In this document: positions 1-6,374 of the stretch, piece after piece
Numbering within the stretch: position 1 is the stretch's first letter
Layout of the letters: each line of letters starts with the position of its first letter
Source of the DNA: an uncultured Opitutia bacterium
GTDB taxonomy: Bacteria; Verrucomicrobiota; Verrucomicrobiia; Opitutales; UBA953
Direction of reading: 5' to 3'
NCBI GenBank assembly: GCA_903921665.1
Contig: CAIXQT010000130.1
Location: 1-6,434, forward strand
DNA length: 6,434 nucleotides
Translations under genes and position numbers: made by a program
Notes under the pieces: model-generated
What the model was told of the DNA's origin: nothing
What the model saw: only the letters and a program-made list of their open reading frames with translations
Database searches by the model: none

Positions 1-1650
1 GCGCTCCCGGAAATCACGCCCGAGAAGACCAAGGAAGCCGTCGCCCGCCTCAAGAAGCGCTACGACAAGGGCCGCACCTACCTCAACTTCGACCAGAACG
101 AGGTCGAGGAGATCTTCCTCAACTCCTACTCGAGCCAGTACGACCCGCACTCGACCTTCTTCTCTCAGCAGTCGCTGGAAGAGTTCGAGATCGCGATGCG
201 CAACTCCCTCGTCGGCATCGGGGCCACGCTCTCCGACGAAGATGGCTTCTGCGTCATCAAGGACATCCTGCCCGGCGGCCCGCTCGATCTCTCCCGTCAG
301 GCCAAGTCCGGCGACAAGATCATCGGCGTCGGCCAAGGCACCCAAGGCGAAGTCGAAGATATCGTCGGCATGCGCCTCTCGAAGGCCATCAGCCGCATCC
401 GCGGCAAGCAAGGGACGTCCGTCCGACTGCTCCTCGACCTGGCCGGCGGCGGTCGCAAGACGATTACGCTGAAGCGCGACCAGATCAAGCTCGTCGGCCA
501 GATGGCTTCGGCCCGCGCCTTCGAAGTGCCCAGCGGCAACGGCACGGTGCTGCTCGGCGTCATCGACCTGCCTTCTTTCTACGGCAAGAATCCCGACGGC
601 TCCGGCTCCAGCCCTTCCGCCGACATCGAGCAACTGATCAACAAGCTCAAGGCCCTCGGCATGAAGGCCCTCATCATGGACCTGCGGAAGAACGGCGGCG
701 GCCTGCTGACCGAAGCGGTCGATATCTCGGGCCTGTTCATCCCGAAAGGCTCGGTCCTCCAGGTCCGTGACAGCCAAGGCCGCTCCGAAGACTACCGCGA
801 CGAAGACGAGAAGGTGGCCTGGAACGGTCCGCTCGTCGTGCTGACCTCCAAGCTCTCCGCCTCGGCCTCCGAGATCTTCGCCGGCGCGATGCGCGACCAT
901 CGCCGCGCGATCATCGTCGGAGATACGACCACCCACGGCAAGGGCTCGGTCCAGAACATCATCGAGCTGAGCCGCTTCGACAAGAACCTGAAGTCCGCGG
1001 TGAAGGTCACCATCCAGAAGTGGTACGCGCCCAGCGGCTCGTCCATCCAGCTGAAGGGCGTGCCGGCCGACATCGTCGTCCCGTCCGTCTACTCGGTCTT
1101 GCCCGTCGCCGAAGCCGACCTCGACCGCCCACTGCCTTGGGATTCCGTCACCCCGACGCTCTCCAAGGCCGACGAAGGCGACTGGCTGAAGGCCAAGCTT
1201 TCCGACAGCCTCATCGCCCAGCTCGCCGCCGGCTCCGCCCGCCGCCAGTCCGAGCTCCCGGAGTTCCTGACCCTCTCCCGTTCGATCGATTGGACGAAGA
1301 GCCGTCAGGTCCGCAAGGATGTCTCCCTCTCGCTCGACCAGCGCCGCACCGAGCGCAAGGACGACTTGGAATTCCGCGATCAGATCCGCCGCGAACTTTC
1401 CGACTACACGAAGAAGGCCTTCAAGGTCAGCGACGTGAAGCTCAACGCGGCCATCGAACAAGAGAAGAAGGAAGGCGCTAGCGCCGCGGCGAAGAGCAAG
1501 AAGGCCAACCGCATGCGCGACCCGCTCGAAGACGATGACTGGCCGGAGTACGACATCCAGCTGCAGGAAGCGGTCCGCATCGCCGCCGACTGGACGACGC
1601 TCCTCCCAGGCGCCTCCGTCGCCGCCGCCAAGGAAACGAAGACGAAGTAA
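1..1650 (+). CDS. prc: Tail-specific (C-terminal processing) protease Prc/Tsp, S41 family, 5' partial
   Basis: The reading frame is open from base 1 to the TAA at 1648-1650, so 549 residues are visible and the true start lies before the window; the ATG at 196 is internal. Prc is a periplasmic serine protease with a Ser/Lys dyad that degrades or trims proteins from their C-termini. Visible order: the end of the helical N-terminal domain (residues about 1-68, with the DPHSTFFS motif), a PDZ domain (about 70-147), the S41 core (about 165-360) and the Tsp-type C-terminal domain (about 375-535). The predicted nucleophile is Ser288 in SASASEIFAGAM, and the general base is Lys314 in THGKGSVQ. Their spacing is one residue longer than in E. 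coli Prc, through one extra residue before GKG, which should be tolerated. The signal peptide is outside the window. The C-terminal half is rich in charged residues. A terminator follows directly. The family assignment is secure from motifs and architecture; the in vivo substrate is unknown. Confidence 0.94.
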   Translation, partial: ALPEITPEKTKEAVARLKKRYDKGRTYLNFDQNEVEEIFLNSYSSQYDPHSTFFSQQSLEEFEIAMRNSLVGIGATLSDEDGFCVIKDILPGGPLDLSRQAKSGDKIIGVGQGTQGEVEDIVGMRLSKAISRIRGKQGTSVRLLLDLAGGGRKTITLKRDQIKLVGQMASARAFEVPSGNGTVLLGVIDLPSFYGKNPDGSGSSPSADIEQLINKLKALGMKALIMDLRKNGGGLLTEAVDISGLFIPKGSVLQVRDSQGRSEDYRDEDEKVAWNGPLVVLTSKLSASASEIFAGAMRDHRRAIIVGDTTTHGKGSVQNIIELSRFDKNLKSAVKVTIQKWYAPSGSSIQLKGVPADIVVPSVYSVLPVAEADLDRPLPWDSVTPTLSKADEGDWLKAKLSDSLIAQLAAGSARRQSELPEFLTLSRSIDWTKSRQVRKDVSLSLDQRRTERKDDLEFRDQIRRELSDYTKKAFKVSDVKLNAAIEQEKKEGASAAAKSKKANRMRDPLEDDDWPEYDIQLQEAVRIAADWTTLLPGASVAAAKETKTK

Positions 1651-1662
1651 GCCATCAGGTAG

Positions 1663-1683
1663 GGACAGCACCACGTGCTGTCC
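1663..1683 (+). other. Perfect 9-bp hairpin just after prc
   Basis: GGACAGCAC (1663-1671) and GTGCTGTCC (1675-1683) form a perfect 9-bp stem around the loop CAC, 12 bases after the prc stop codon. No T-run follows, and the real terminator hairpin begins only 3 bases later. It may protect the 3' end of the prc mRNA from exonucleases or form a tandem structure with the terminator. The structure is read from the sequence; the role is inference. Confidence 0.6.
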
Positions 1684-1686
1684 TCC

Positions 1687-1714
1687 AAAGGCCGCCCAAC
1701 CGGGCGGCCTTTTT
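1687..1714 (+). terminator. Intrinsic terminator of prc
   Basis: GGCCGCCC (1690-1697) pairs with GGGCGGCC (1702-1709) around the loop AACC, followed by TTTTT (1710-1714). AAA at 1687-1689 can pair with the first three Ts and extend the stem to 11 bp. It sits 37 bases after the prc stop and has the textbook form of a Rho-independent terminator, separating prc from galM. Confidence 0.93.
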
Positions 1715-1727
1715 GTTCAGTCAGATA

Positions 1728-1867
1728 GGTTAGCCAAGACCCGACGACTCCCTCCTGCGGCTTCGATCGGCGGCGATGGCAATCGCCGCCCTGCCCGAGA
1801 CACCCGAGCCAATCATCCGGTCTCCGGTTTCCCTTTGAGCAAAAGCTGCCACGGCCAGTAGACCCCC
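1728..1867 (+). repeat. Dispersed palindromic repeat, copy A
   Basis: This non-coding stretch between the prc terminator and galM resembles the DNA at 3179-3286 in the same orientation. Its first 22 bases (1728-1749) match 3179-3200 at 19 positions. The core at 1769-1790 is a perfect hairpin: stem GGCGGCGAT, loop GGCA, then ATCGCCGCC. The end GGCCAGTAGACCCCC (1853-1867) resembles the end of the other copies (TGCCAGCAG followed by a C-run). The part between core and end (about 1796-1850) is longer and more diverged than in copy B. No ORF of its own is convincing. It looks like a REP-like or MITE-like element; both boundaries are approximate. Confidence 0.7.
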
Positions 1868-1918
1868 ACTGCATTTCTTTGATTTGCCGCCCCTCCTGCT
1901 GTCCGACAACTTCCCCCC

Positions 1919-3067
1919 ATGCTCTCCCCCGAAGCACTGGCCTACGGCACCCTCCTGGTGACAGGATTCCTAATCGTCCGTCGTTCGCGTCGCGCCGGCC
2001 TCGCGCTGCGCCGCCAGCATGGCATGATCGACGGGCAGCCGGTCCAACTCCACACGCTGACCAACGCCCGTGGCATGGAAGTCTCGGTGAGCGAGTTCGG
2101 CGCCACGCTGACCTCGATCCGCGTCCCCGACGTCCACGGCCGCCTCGGCGAAGTCACCCTGGGCCTGCGCTCCTTGGAAGACTACGTCGCCGGCAACCCC
2201 TTCCTCGGCAGCACCGTCGGTCGCTACGCCAACCGCCTCGCGAACGGCCAGCTGACCATCGACGACCGCACCATCGCCCTCGACCAGAACAACAACGGCA
2301 ACCATCTCCACGGCGGCCTCCGGGGCCTCGATAAGCGCGCCTGGAAATCAGAAGCAATCCGTACGACCGATGCTTCGTCGGTCCGCCTGACCTATGTCAG
2401 CCCTGACGGCGAAGAGGGCTACCCTGGCACGCTCGCCGTGACCGTCACCTATACCCTGCCCGACGCCTCCGACGAGCTGACGATCGATTTCGCGGCGACG
2501 ACCGACGCCCCGACGGCGTGTAACCTGACCAACCACGTCTTCTTCAATCTCGCCGGCCAAGGCAGCATCCTCGACCACCGCGTGACGCTCCGCGCCGACC
2601 GCCTCGTGCCGGTCACGGCCGCGCTCATCCCGACCGGCGAATTCATGGACGTGACGAACACTCCGTTCGACTTCCGACGTCCGCATGCGATCGGTGAACG
2701 TATCGGCGGACCACACGACCAGCTACGCCGTGGCCGCGGCTACGACCACTGCTATGACCTTGGCGCGGATGAATCGCTGAAGCCCGCCGCCTTCGTCGCC
2801 GAAGCAACCTCCGGCCGCACGCTTGAAGTCCTCACCGACGCCCCTGGCCTCCAGTTCTACACTGGCAACTTCCTCACCGGCACCGTCCAAGGCCGCTGGG
2901 CCAAGCCCTTCGCCTTCCGCCAAGGCTTCTGCCTCGAACCGGGACTCTTCCCCGATTCGCCGAACCAGCCCGCGTTCCACCGCCTTGGCTACCCCAGCGG
3001 CATCCTGCGCCCCGGCGAAACCTACGCGCAGAAACTTGTCTTCCGCTTCGGGGTCGTCCGCGGATAA
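1919..3067 (+). CDS. galM: Aldose 1-epimerase (mutarotase), GalM family
   Basis: GalM interconverts the alpha and beta anomers of galactose, glucose and related aldoses in the cytoplasm. The 382-residue product carries the family signatures throughout: GRYANRLANG (101-110), NHLHGG with catalytic His131, TNHVFFNL with His206, GYDH (275-278) and CLEPGLFPDSPN with the presumed base Glu340. All counterparts of E. coli His104, His175 and Glu309 are present. Family similarity begins near residue 37 (DGQPVQLHTLTN). Residues 1-35 are therefore an extra piece compared with the usual length of about 346. They contain a short hydrophobic run (ALAYGTLLVTGFLIV) followed by RRSRR, and they use some codons (ACA, GGA, CTA) that are rare in the rest of the gene. 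The true start could be the ATG at 2024, giving 347 residues; neither start has a clear ribosome-binding site. If 1919 is right, the protein may be membrane-tethered. Function is secure, start is not. Confidence 0.93.
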   Translation: MLSPEALAYGTLLVTGFLIVRRSRRAGLALRRQHGMIDGQPVQLHTLTNARGMEVSVSEFGATLTSIRVPDVHGRLGEVTLGLRSLEDYVAGNPFLGSTVGRYANRLANGQLTIDDRTIALDQNNNGNHLHGGLRGLDKRAWKSEAIRTTDASSVRLTYVSPDGEEGYPGTLAVTVTYTLPDASDELTIDFAATTDAPTACNLTNHVFFNLAGQGSILDHRVTLRADRLVPVTAALIPTGEFMDVTNTPFDFRRPHAIGERIGGPHDQLRRGRGYDHCYDLGADESLKPAAFVAEATSGRTLEVLTDAPGLQFYTGNFLTGTVQGRWAKPFAFRQGFCLEPGLFPDSPNQPAFHRLGYPSGILRPGETYAQKLVFRFGVVRG

Positions 3068-3073
3068 TCCGCG
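3059..3073 (+). other. Short palindrome with the galM stop codon in its loop
   Basis: CGCGGA (3059-3064) and TCCGCG (3068-3073) are perfect inverted repeats around TAA, which is the galM stop codon. The stem is only 6 bp and no T-run follows, so it is not an intrinsic terminator by itself. It may be chance in GC-rich DNA, but the bioC stop on the other side of the intergenic space is placed in the same way. Confidence 0.4.
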
Positions 3074-3078
3074 AACAA

Positions 3079-3160
3079 GGGGGTCTGCTGGCATGGTGAA
3101 CTGCTGCGAAGCAGGGACCTAAGGCAGGGGCGTGATTGCCATCACGTCCGTTCGCGGACG
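3079..3160 (-). repeat. Dispersed palindromic repeat, copy C (left arm of inverted pair)
   Basis: Read on the minus strand, this arm resembles copy B (3209-3286) and the core of copy A. The outer end GGGGG-TCTGCTGGCA (3079-3093) is nearly the inverse of the outer end of copy B. CTGCTGCGAAGCAG (3101-3114) is shared with copy B, as rc 3248-3261 or so, and can fold with a GCGA tetraloop. The core hairpin is GGGCGTGAT (3128-3136), loop TGCC, ATCACGTCC (3141-3149), with a single G-T pair. It lies between the 3' ends of two convergent genes and holds no plausible ORF. Boundaries were judged by eye. Confidence 0.72.
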
Positions 3161-3178
3161 GACCGAGAGAATCAGCGA

Positions 3179-3286
3179 GATTAGCCAATACCCGATGACT
3201 TGCCATATGCGGCCTCGAACGGCGGCGATAGCAATCACCGCCCTACCCTCTGCTTCGCAGCATGGCAGCGTGCCAGCAGTTCCCCC
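3179..3286 (+). repeat. Dispersed palindromic repeat, copy B (right arm of inverted pair)
   Basis: This copy is in the same orientation as copy A and inverted relative to copy C. The core hairpin is GGCGGCGAT (3221-3229), loop AGCA, ATCACCGCC (3234-3242), with one C-A mismatch that becomes a G-U pair in a minus-strand transcript. The outer end is TGCCAGCAGTTCCCCC (3271-3286). About 48 bases separate the clearly complementary parts of arms C and B, so 3079-3286 could fold into one large imperfect hairpin. The whole space between galM and bioC is accounted for by this pair plus the two small palindromes at the gene ends. Confidence 0.72.
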
Positions 3287-3308
3287 ACCGCACGCTTTAG
3301 CGTGCGGT
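3287..3308 (-). other. 9-bp hairpin with the bioC stop codon as its loop
   Basis: ACCGCACGC (3287-3295) and GCGTGCGGT (3300-3308) are perfect inverted repeats around a 4-base loop that contains the bioC stop codon (TAA on the minus strand, 3299-3297). The stem is strong and lies at the very 3' end of the biotin operon. No T-run follows in either direction, so classical intrinsic termination is unlikely. Stabilising the mRNA 3' end or serving as a boundary for the neighbouring repeat are both possible. Role is inference. Confidence 0.55.
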
Positions 3309-3998
3309 CGCATCCACCAGCAACCACGCCCAAGTGGCGACGACGCCGTCAGGTCGCGCGTTGAGGCGGCCGTAGTCGCGGAGGAGCGACTTGAGTTCGG
3401 TCGGCGAAAAGCGCGGGTCGCCGGTCACGCCGCTGCGATGCAGGTGTCGTAAGAAGTCCAAAGCACTCGGATAGATCTCCTCGGACTCGAGCACGCCGTG
3501 AGCATGGACGTCGAACTGCGCGGCCTTGAGCAAGGCGAGCCACTGGGGTTCGTCACGCCAGCGCACGGGCCCTTCGCCGATGAGGTCGCGCAGTTCGTTG
3601 AGGCAAGGATCGCACGGGACGCCGAGCAGGAGTCGTCCGCCGGCCGGCAACGCCGCACGCCAATGGCGCAGTACGGCGGCCGGATCAGCTGCCCAATGCA
3701 GCAAGCCGGTGGAAGCGAGCGCACCGGCCTTCTCGATCGGACCAAAAGCGTTATGCACCGACCAGTTGGCGGCAGGCACGGCCTGACGGCCGAGCTCCAC
3801 CATCGCCGGCGAGGCATCCGTGGCGTCGACGTTCACGCCCTGGGCGAGCAACGCGGACGTCAGGAAGCCCGTACCAGCGCCGAGTTCGGTGACGCGGACG
3901 CCACGCCGGAACGGAGCGAAGGCGGCCAGCGCTTCAGCGAAGCGCTTCTGCGGCGCGGCATGTGCGTCGTAGCTATCGGCTCGTTCGTCGAAACGCAT
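3297..3998 (-). CDS. bioC: Malonyl-ACP O-methyltransferase BioC-like (SAM-dependent)
   Basis: This 233-residue class I methyltransferase is the last gene of the cluster. BioC uses SAM to methylate the free carboxyl of a malonyl thioester, so that fatty-acid synthase can elongate it to pimeloyl-ACP methyl ester. The N-terminus FDERADSYDAHAAPQKRFAE (3-22) has the BioC-like F-x-x-x-A-x-x-Y-x-x-x-A pattern. SAM motif I is ELGAGTGFL (38-46), followed by an acidic post-I motif, DATDASPAM (58-66, Asp61). LLHWAADP (99-106) matches the position where BioC has its Trp-containing motif. A late LRHLHRSGVTGDP segment (183-195) corresponds to the BioC region with LKGIGA. It starts 4 nt after the preceding stop with no visible Shine-Dalgarno sequence, suggesting coupled translation. 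Similarity to E. coli BioC (251 residues) is modest and the protein is slightly shorter, so the name rests partly on the operon context. Confidence 0.86.
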   Translation of the reverse strand: MRFDERADSYDAHAAPQKRFAEALAAFAPFRRGVRVTELGAGTGFLTSALLAQGVNVDATDASPAMVELGRQAVPAANWSVHNAFGPIEKAGALASTGLLHWAADPAAVLRHWRAALPAGGRLLLGVPCDPCLNELRDLIGEGPVRWRDEPQWLALLKAAQFDVHAHGVLESEEIYPSALDFLRHLHRSGVTGDPRFSPTELKSLLRDYGRLNARPDGVVATWAWLLVDATAR

Positions 3999-4002
3999 GG
4001 GG

Positions 4003-4608
4003 TCAGTGGGCGAGGAACTCGCGCAGGTCGTGCCCGAGTCCCTCTACAATATGACAACCGACGATGGCTTGGCAAACGCCCCCGGCATCCAAGAGCGAGT
4101 CCTGATCGCCCACGTAGGCTTCCCAGCCGGGGCTGAGCCCCTGACGTCCGAAGGTGATGAGCGAGATGCCCGCAGGCTGGGCAAGGAGGTCCAAGCCGGA
4201 CTGCAGGTATTCCTTCTCGTAGGGCAAGGCGTCGACGGCCATCGGCGCCAGACCGGCTCGCTTGCGGAAATCGGCCAAGGCCGCCGGGGCATCGGTGTCG
4301 ATCCAGCGGCGGAGCCACTTCACCTGGGTCTCGGAATGCTTCCCGCACTTACCGTGCTCGGAACAGAACGATGTGAACGGGGCGAAGAGCAGCACCTTGG
4401 CCGGGAACTTCACACCGCGGGCGCCAGCCTCGAGGACGAGATGCGCGCCGAGCGACCACGCGATGACGGCGTCGCAGCCGGAAAGGTTCTCGGCCGCGCC
4501 CACGACGGGCGGGTAGATGAGGTGCTCGGCGTCGGGCGCATGGGCCACGGCGATGGCCTTCATCTCCTCGAGCGAGACACCCCAGCCACCGATCCAGCCG
4601 ATCTTCAT
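4003..4608 (-). CDS. Small alpha/beta-hydrolase, probable pimeloyl-ACP methyl ester esterase (BioH/BioG role)
   Basis: The 201-residue product has an alpha/beta-hydrolase layout: an N-terminal GGWG segment (7-10, likely oxyanion-hole loop), a nucleophile elbow AWSLG (50-54, Ser52), an acid in GDQD (Asp168 or Asp170), and His193 in GLGHDLREFL. In this operon slot, next to bioC, such a protein normally removes the methyl ester from pimeloyl-ACP methyl ester, ending the BioC-started elongation. It is shorter than BioH (about 256 residues) and nearer BioG in size. Its elbow begins with Ala where BioH has Gly. A basic stretch (Lys97, Arg100, Arg101, Arg115-Arg117) could contact the acidic acyl carrier protein. 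Cys82 and Cys88 lie in the lid region. The start ATG overlaps the bioF stop (ATGA), with AAAGG at 4622-4618 as ribosome-binding site. Fold and context are clear; which esterase family it belongs to is not, so no symbol is given. Confidence 0.83.
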   Translation of the reverse strand: MKIGWIGGWGVSLEEMKAIAVAHAPDAEHLIYPPVVGAAENLSGCDAVIAWSLGAHLVLEAGARGVKFPAKVLLFAPFTSFCSEHGKCGKHSETQVKWLRRWIDTDAPAALADFRKRAGLAPMAVDALPYEKEYLQSGLDLLAQPAGISLITFGRQGLSPGWEAYVGDQDSLLDAGGVCQAIVGCHIVEGLGHDLREFLAH

Positions 4609-5750
4609 GCGGTGACGCCTTTCAAGGCGGAAAGAAAGGAAGACAGCACGGCGGGCGAAAGTCCTCGGCGGAGCGAGATGCGGATACGTCCGGTGCGCAC
4701 GGGCACCGTGGGCGGACGGATGGCGGAGACCATGAAGCCGGCGGCGCGCAGCGCGGTGGCATATTTCAGGGTGACGTCGGAGTCGCCCAGGATGAGCGGG
4801 ATGATCGGCGAGTCGCCCGAAGGCACCGCGAAGCCGGCTTCGACCAGTCCGTCACGCCAGGCATGGGAGAGCGCATGGAGTTCAGCGCGTTCAGCGGACA
4901 TCCCTTTCACGCGATCGACCGCGGCGAGCGCCGCCGCCGCGCAGGAGGGAGCGAGGTAGGTTGAGTAGACGAACTCGCCGGCGAAATTGATCAGGGCGTC
5001 ACGGACCTCCGGGGCGTGCGAGAGCACATAGGCGCCCTGCGAGCCGAGGCCTTTGCCGAGCGTGCCGACCACGATGTCCGCGGCGGCGAACGCGCCCTGC
5101 TCTTCCTGGAGTCCGGACCCCGCAGAACCGTACCAACCCGTGGCGTGGGCTTCGTCTAGCACCCAGCAGAAGCCAAAGCGCTTACGCAGCGAGGCCAGAC
5201 GCTTCAGGTCCGGGCTATCGCCGTCCATCGAGTAGACGCTTTCCGTGACGACGAAGATGACGCCATCTAAGGCCGGCTCCTCGTGGAGCATGAGCTCGAG
5301 CGCATCGAGGTCGTTATGGGCGAAACGACGGAGGCGGGCGCCCGAGGCCATGATGCCGTCGAGCATGCTCGCGTGGACGAGTCGATCGGCGAGGATGAGG
5401 TCGCCCTTCTTCGGCAGGCCGCCAAGGACGGCGGAGTTGGCCGAGAAGCCGGTATTCATCACCAGCCCGTGCTCATAACCCTGCCAAGCGGCGAGGGTGT
5501 GCTCGAGTTGCTGATGGATCTCGGTGTAACCCGTGACGAGCGGCGAGGCAGACGAAGACGCGCCCCATTCATGAAGCGCGGCCACACCGGCGGCGACGAC
5601 CGCCGGGTCGCGGGACAGTCCGAGGTAATCGTTATCAGCAAGATTGATGCGGGTATCCGATGAGGCGCGGGCGCTCAGCTTACGGCGTAGCGACGACCCT
5701 TCGCGCTGGGCGAGGGACTGACGCAGGCGCTGCAGCAGGGCTTCGTTCAC
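4605..5750 (-). CDS. bioF: 8-amino-7-oxononanoate synthase (KAPA synthase)
   Basis: BioF is a PLP enzyme of the alpha-oxoamine synthase family. It condenses pimeloyl-ACP (or -CoA) with L-alanine to give 8-amino-7-oxononanoate, releasing CO2. I chose the GTG at 5750-5748, which overlaps the bioD stop as GTGA and gives 381 residues, close to E. coli BioF (384). An in-frame ATG at 5816 would add 22 Arg/Pro-rich residues inside bioD and is less likely. Signatures: NLADNDYLGLS (36-46), SASPLVTGYTEIHQQLE (67-83), His127 in DRLVHASM stacking over PLP, Asp199 and His202 in VLDEAHATGWYG, and the Schiff-base Lys233 in GTLGKGLGSQGAY. The C-terminal domain has PIIPLILGD and the VPVRTGRIRISLR end typical of the family. 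All key residues are present. It sits between bioD and the esterase with 4-nt overlaps on both sides, so its translation is probably coupled to theirs. Confidence 0.96.
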   Translation of the reverse strand: MNEALLQRLRQSLAQREGSSLRRKLSARASSDTRINLADNDYLGLSRDPAVVAAGVAALHEWGASSSASPLVTGYTEIHQQLEHTLAAWQGYEHGLVMNTGFSANSAVLGGLPKKGDLILADRLVHASMLDGIMASGARLRRFAHNDLDALELMLHEEPALDGVIFVVTESVYSMDGDSPDLKRLASLRKRFGFCWVLDEAHATGWYGSAGSGLQEEQGAFAAADIVVGTLGKGLGSQGAYVLSHAPEVRDALINFAGEFVYSTYLAPSCAAAALAAVDRVKGMSAERAELHALSHAWRDGLVEAGFAVPSGDSPIIPLILGDSDVTLKYATALRAAGFMVSAIRPPTVPVRTGRIRISLRRGLSPAVLSSFLSALKGVTA

Positions 5751-6373
5751 CGCGGCAGGAAATGGAAGCGGGCGGACTTTTCGCCTTTGCCCGATTCGCC
5801 GAGTAGCGGAATCCAAGACTCGGCCAAGCCGGCGCGATTCGCGGCAGCGACTTCTTTCGAAGGCTTCTTGATCGCGTTAAGCCAGACCCCGATGGGGCCG
5901 TCGTAACGACGTCGCAGGTAGGAGATCGCCAGGCGCGCCTGGTTGATCGCACCGAGGCGATCCTCGACGACCACGATGGCGACGGTCGGCTGAATGGCTT
6001 CGGCGAAGTCCGCCCAGTCCTTGCCCTTGGGGTCGATCGGCACGGCGACGCCGCCGGCGCCTTCGACGACGCGACATGGCGCGTGCGGGACGGCCTTATA
6101 AAGCTTCAGGAGCGTCGGGAGGTCGAGCGTCTTGCGGGCCTTCTTCGCCGCGGCGAGCGGGGCGATCGGGGCCGGGAGCGTCAGCAGCGTGTGCGCTTCG
6201 GCCCACTTGCCCGCGGCCTTCTTGGCGTCAGCCGGACGACCGGCGCCCGCGCCCGACTCCACCGGCTTGATGACCTGCGTGAAACCGTCGCGGGAAAGGC
6301 GACGCGCGAGCAGACCGGCGACGTGGGTCTTGCCCACGCCGGTGTCGCTGCCGGTGACGAAGATGAGGGCCAT
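5747..6373 (-). CDS. bioD: Dethiobiotin synthetase
   Basis: BioD uses ATP and CO2 to close the ureido ring of 7,8-diaminopelargonate, giving dethiobiotin, the penultimate step of biotin synthesis. The 208-residue product begins MALIFVTGSDTGVGKT, the standard BioD start with its P-loop (8-16, Lys15). It continues with KPVESG (36-41, Lys36), Asp49 as a possible metal ligand, VVEGAGGVAVP (102-112, Glu104) and DRLGAINQARL (138-148), then WLNAI (164-168), the nucleotide-binding region. Length is slightly below E. coli BioD (about 225). The ATG follows the preceding stop by one base and lacks a clear Shine-Dalgarno sequence; its end overlaps the bioF GTG start. The frame is open further upstream to the window edge, but that would run through the upstream gene and lacks family sequence. 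The assignment is firm. Confidence 0.95.
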   Translation of the reverse strand: MALIFVTGSDTGVGKTHVAGLLARRLSRDGFTQVIKPVESGAGAGRPADAKKAAGKWAEAHTLLTLPAPIAPLAAAKKARKTLDLPTLLKLYKAVPHAPCRVVEGAGGVAVPIDPKGKDWADFAEAIQPTVAIVVVEDRLGAINQARLAISYLRRRYDGPIGVWLNAIKKPSKEVAAANRAGLAESWIPLLGESGKGEKSARFHFLPR

Positions 6374-6374
6374 G

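Noticed and set aside
196..1650. ATG at 196 as the start of the protease gene
   Set aside because: The frame is open to base 1 and the preceding residues match the Prc N-terminal domain, so this Met is internal and the gene is cut by the window edge.
1868..1918. Promoter for galM
   Set aside because: TTGATT near 1880 is a weak -35 candidate, but no matching -10 box at proper spacing was found by eye.
1404..1937. 177-residue minus-strand ORF across the prc end and spacer
   Set aside because: It crosses the prc terminator and repeat copy A, is antisense to the protease, and its translation resembles no protein family.
3287..3308. Intrinsic terminator for the biotin operon
   Set aside because: The hairpin is strong but has no T-run on either strand, so it is reported as a hairpin only.
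3132..3452. Small plus-strand ORF in the galM-bioC spacer, and its minus-strand counterpart at 3119-3313
   Set aside because: Their similar peptides (VIAIAAVRGR against MIAITSVRGR) arise because each reads one arm of the inverted repeat. The frames run into bioC antisense or end at repeat edges, with no ribosome-binding site.
3997..4959. 320-residue open frame on the plus strand
   Set aside because: It lies antisense to the esterase and bioF, has no recognisable domain, and long antisense frames are expected in GC-rich coding DNA.
5751..5816. 22-residue N-terminal extension of BioF from the ATG at 5816
   Set aside because: It would overlap bioD by 70 bases, is Arg/Pro-rich without family similarity, and the GTG at 5750 gives the usual length with a GTGA overlap.
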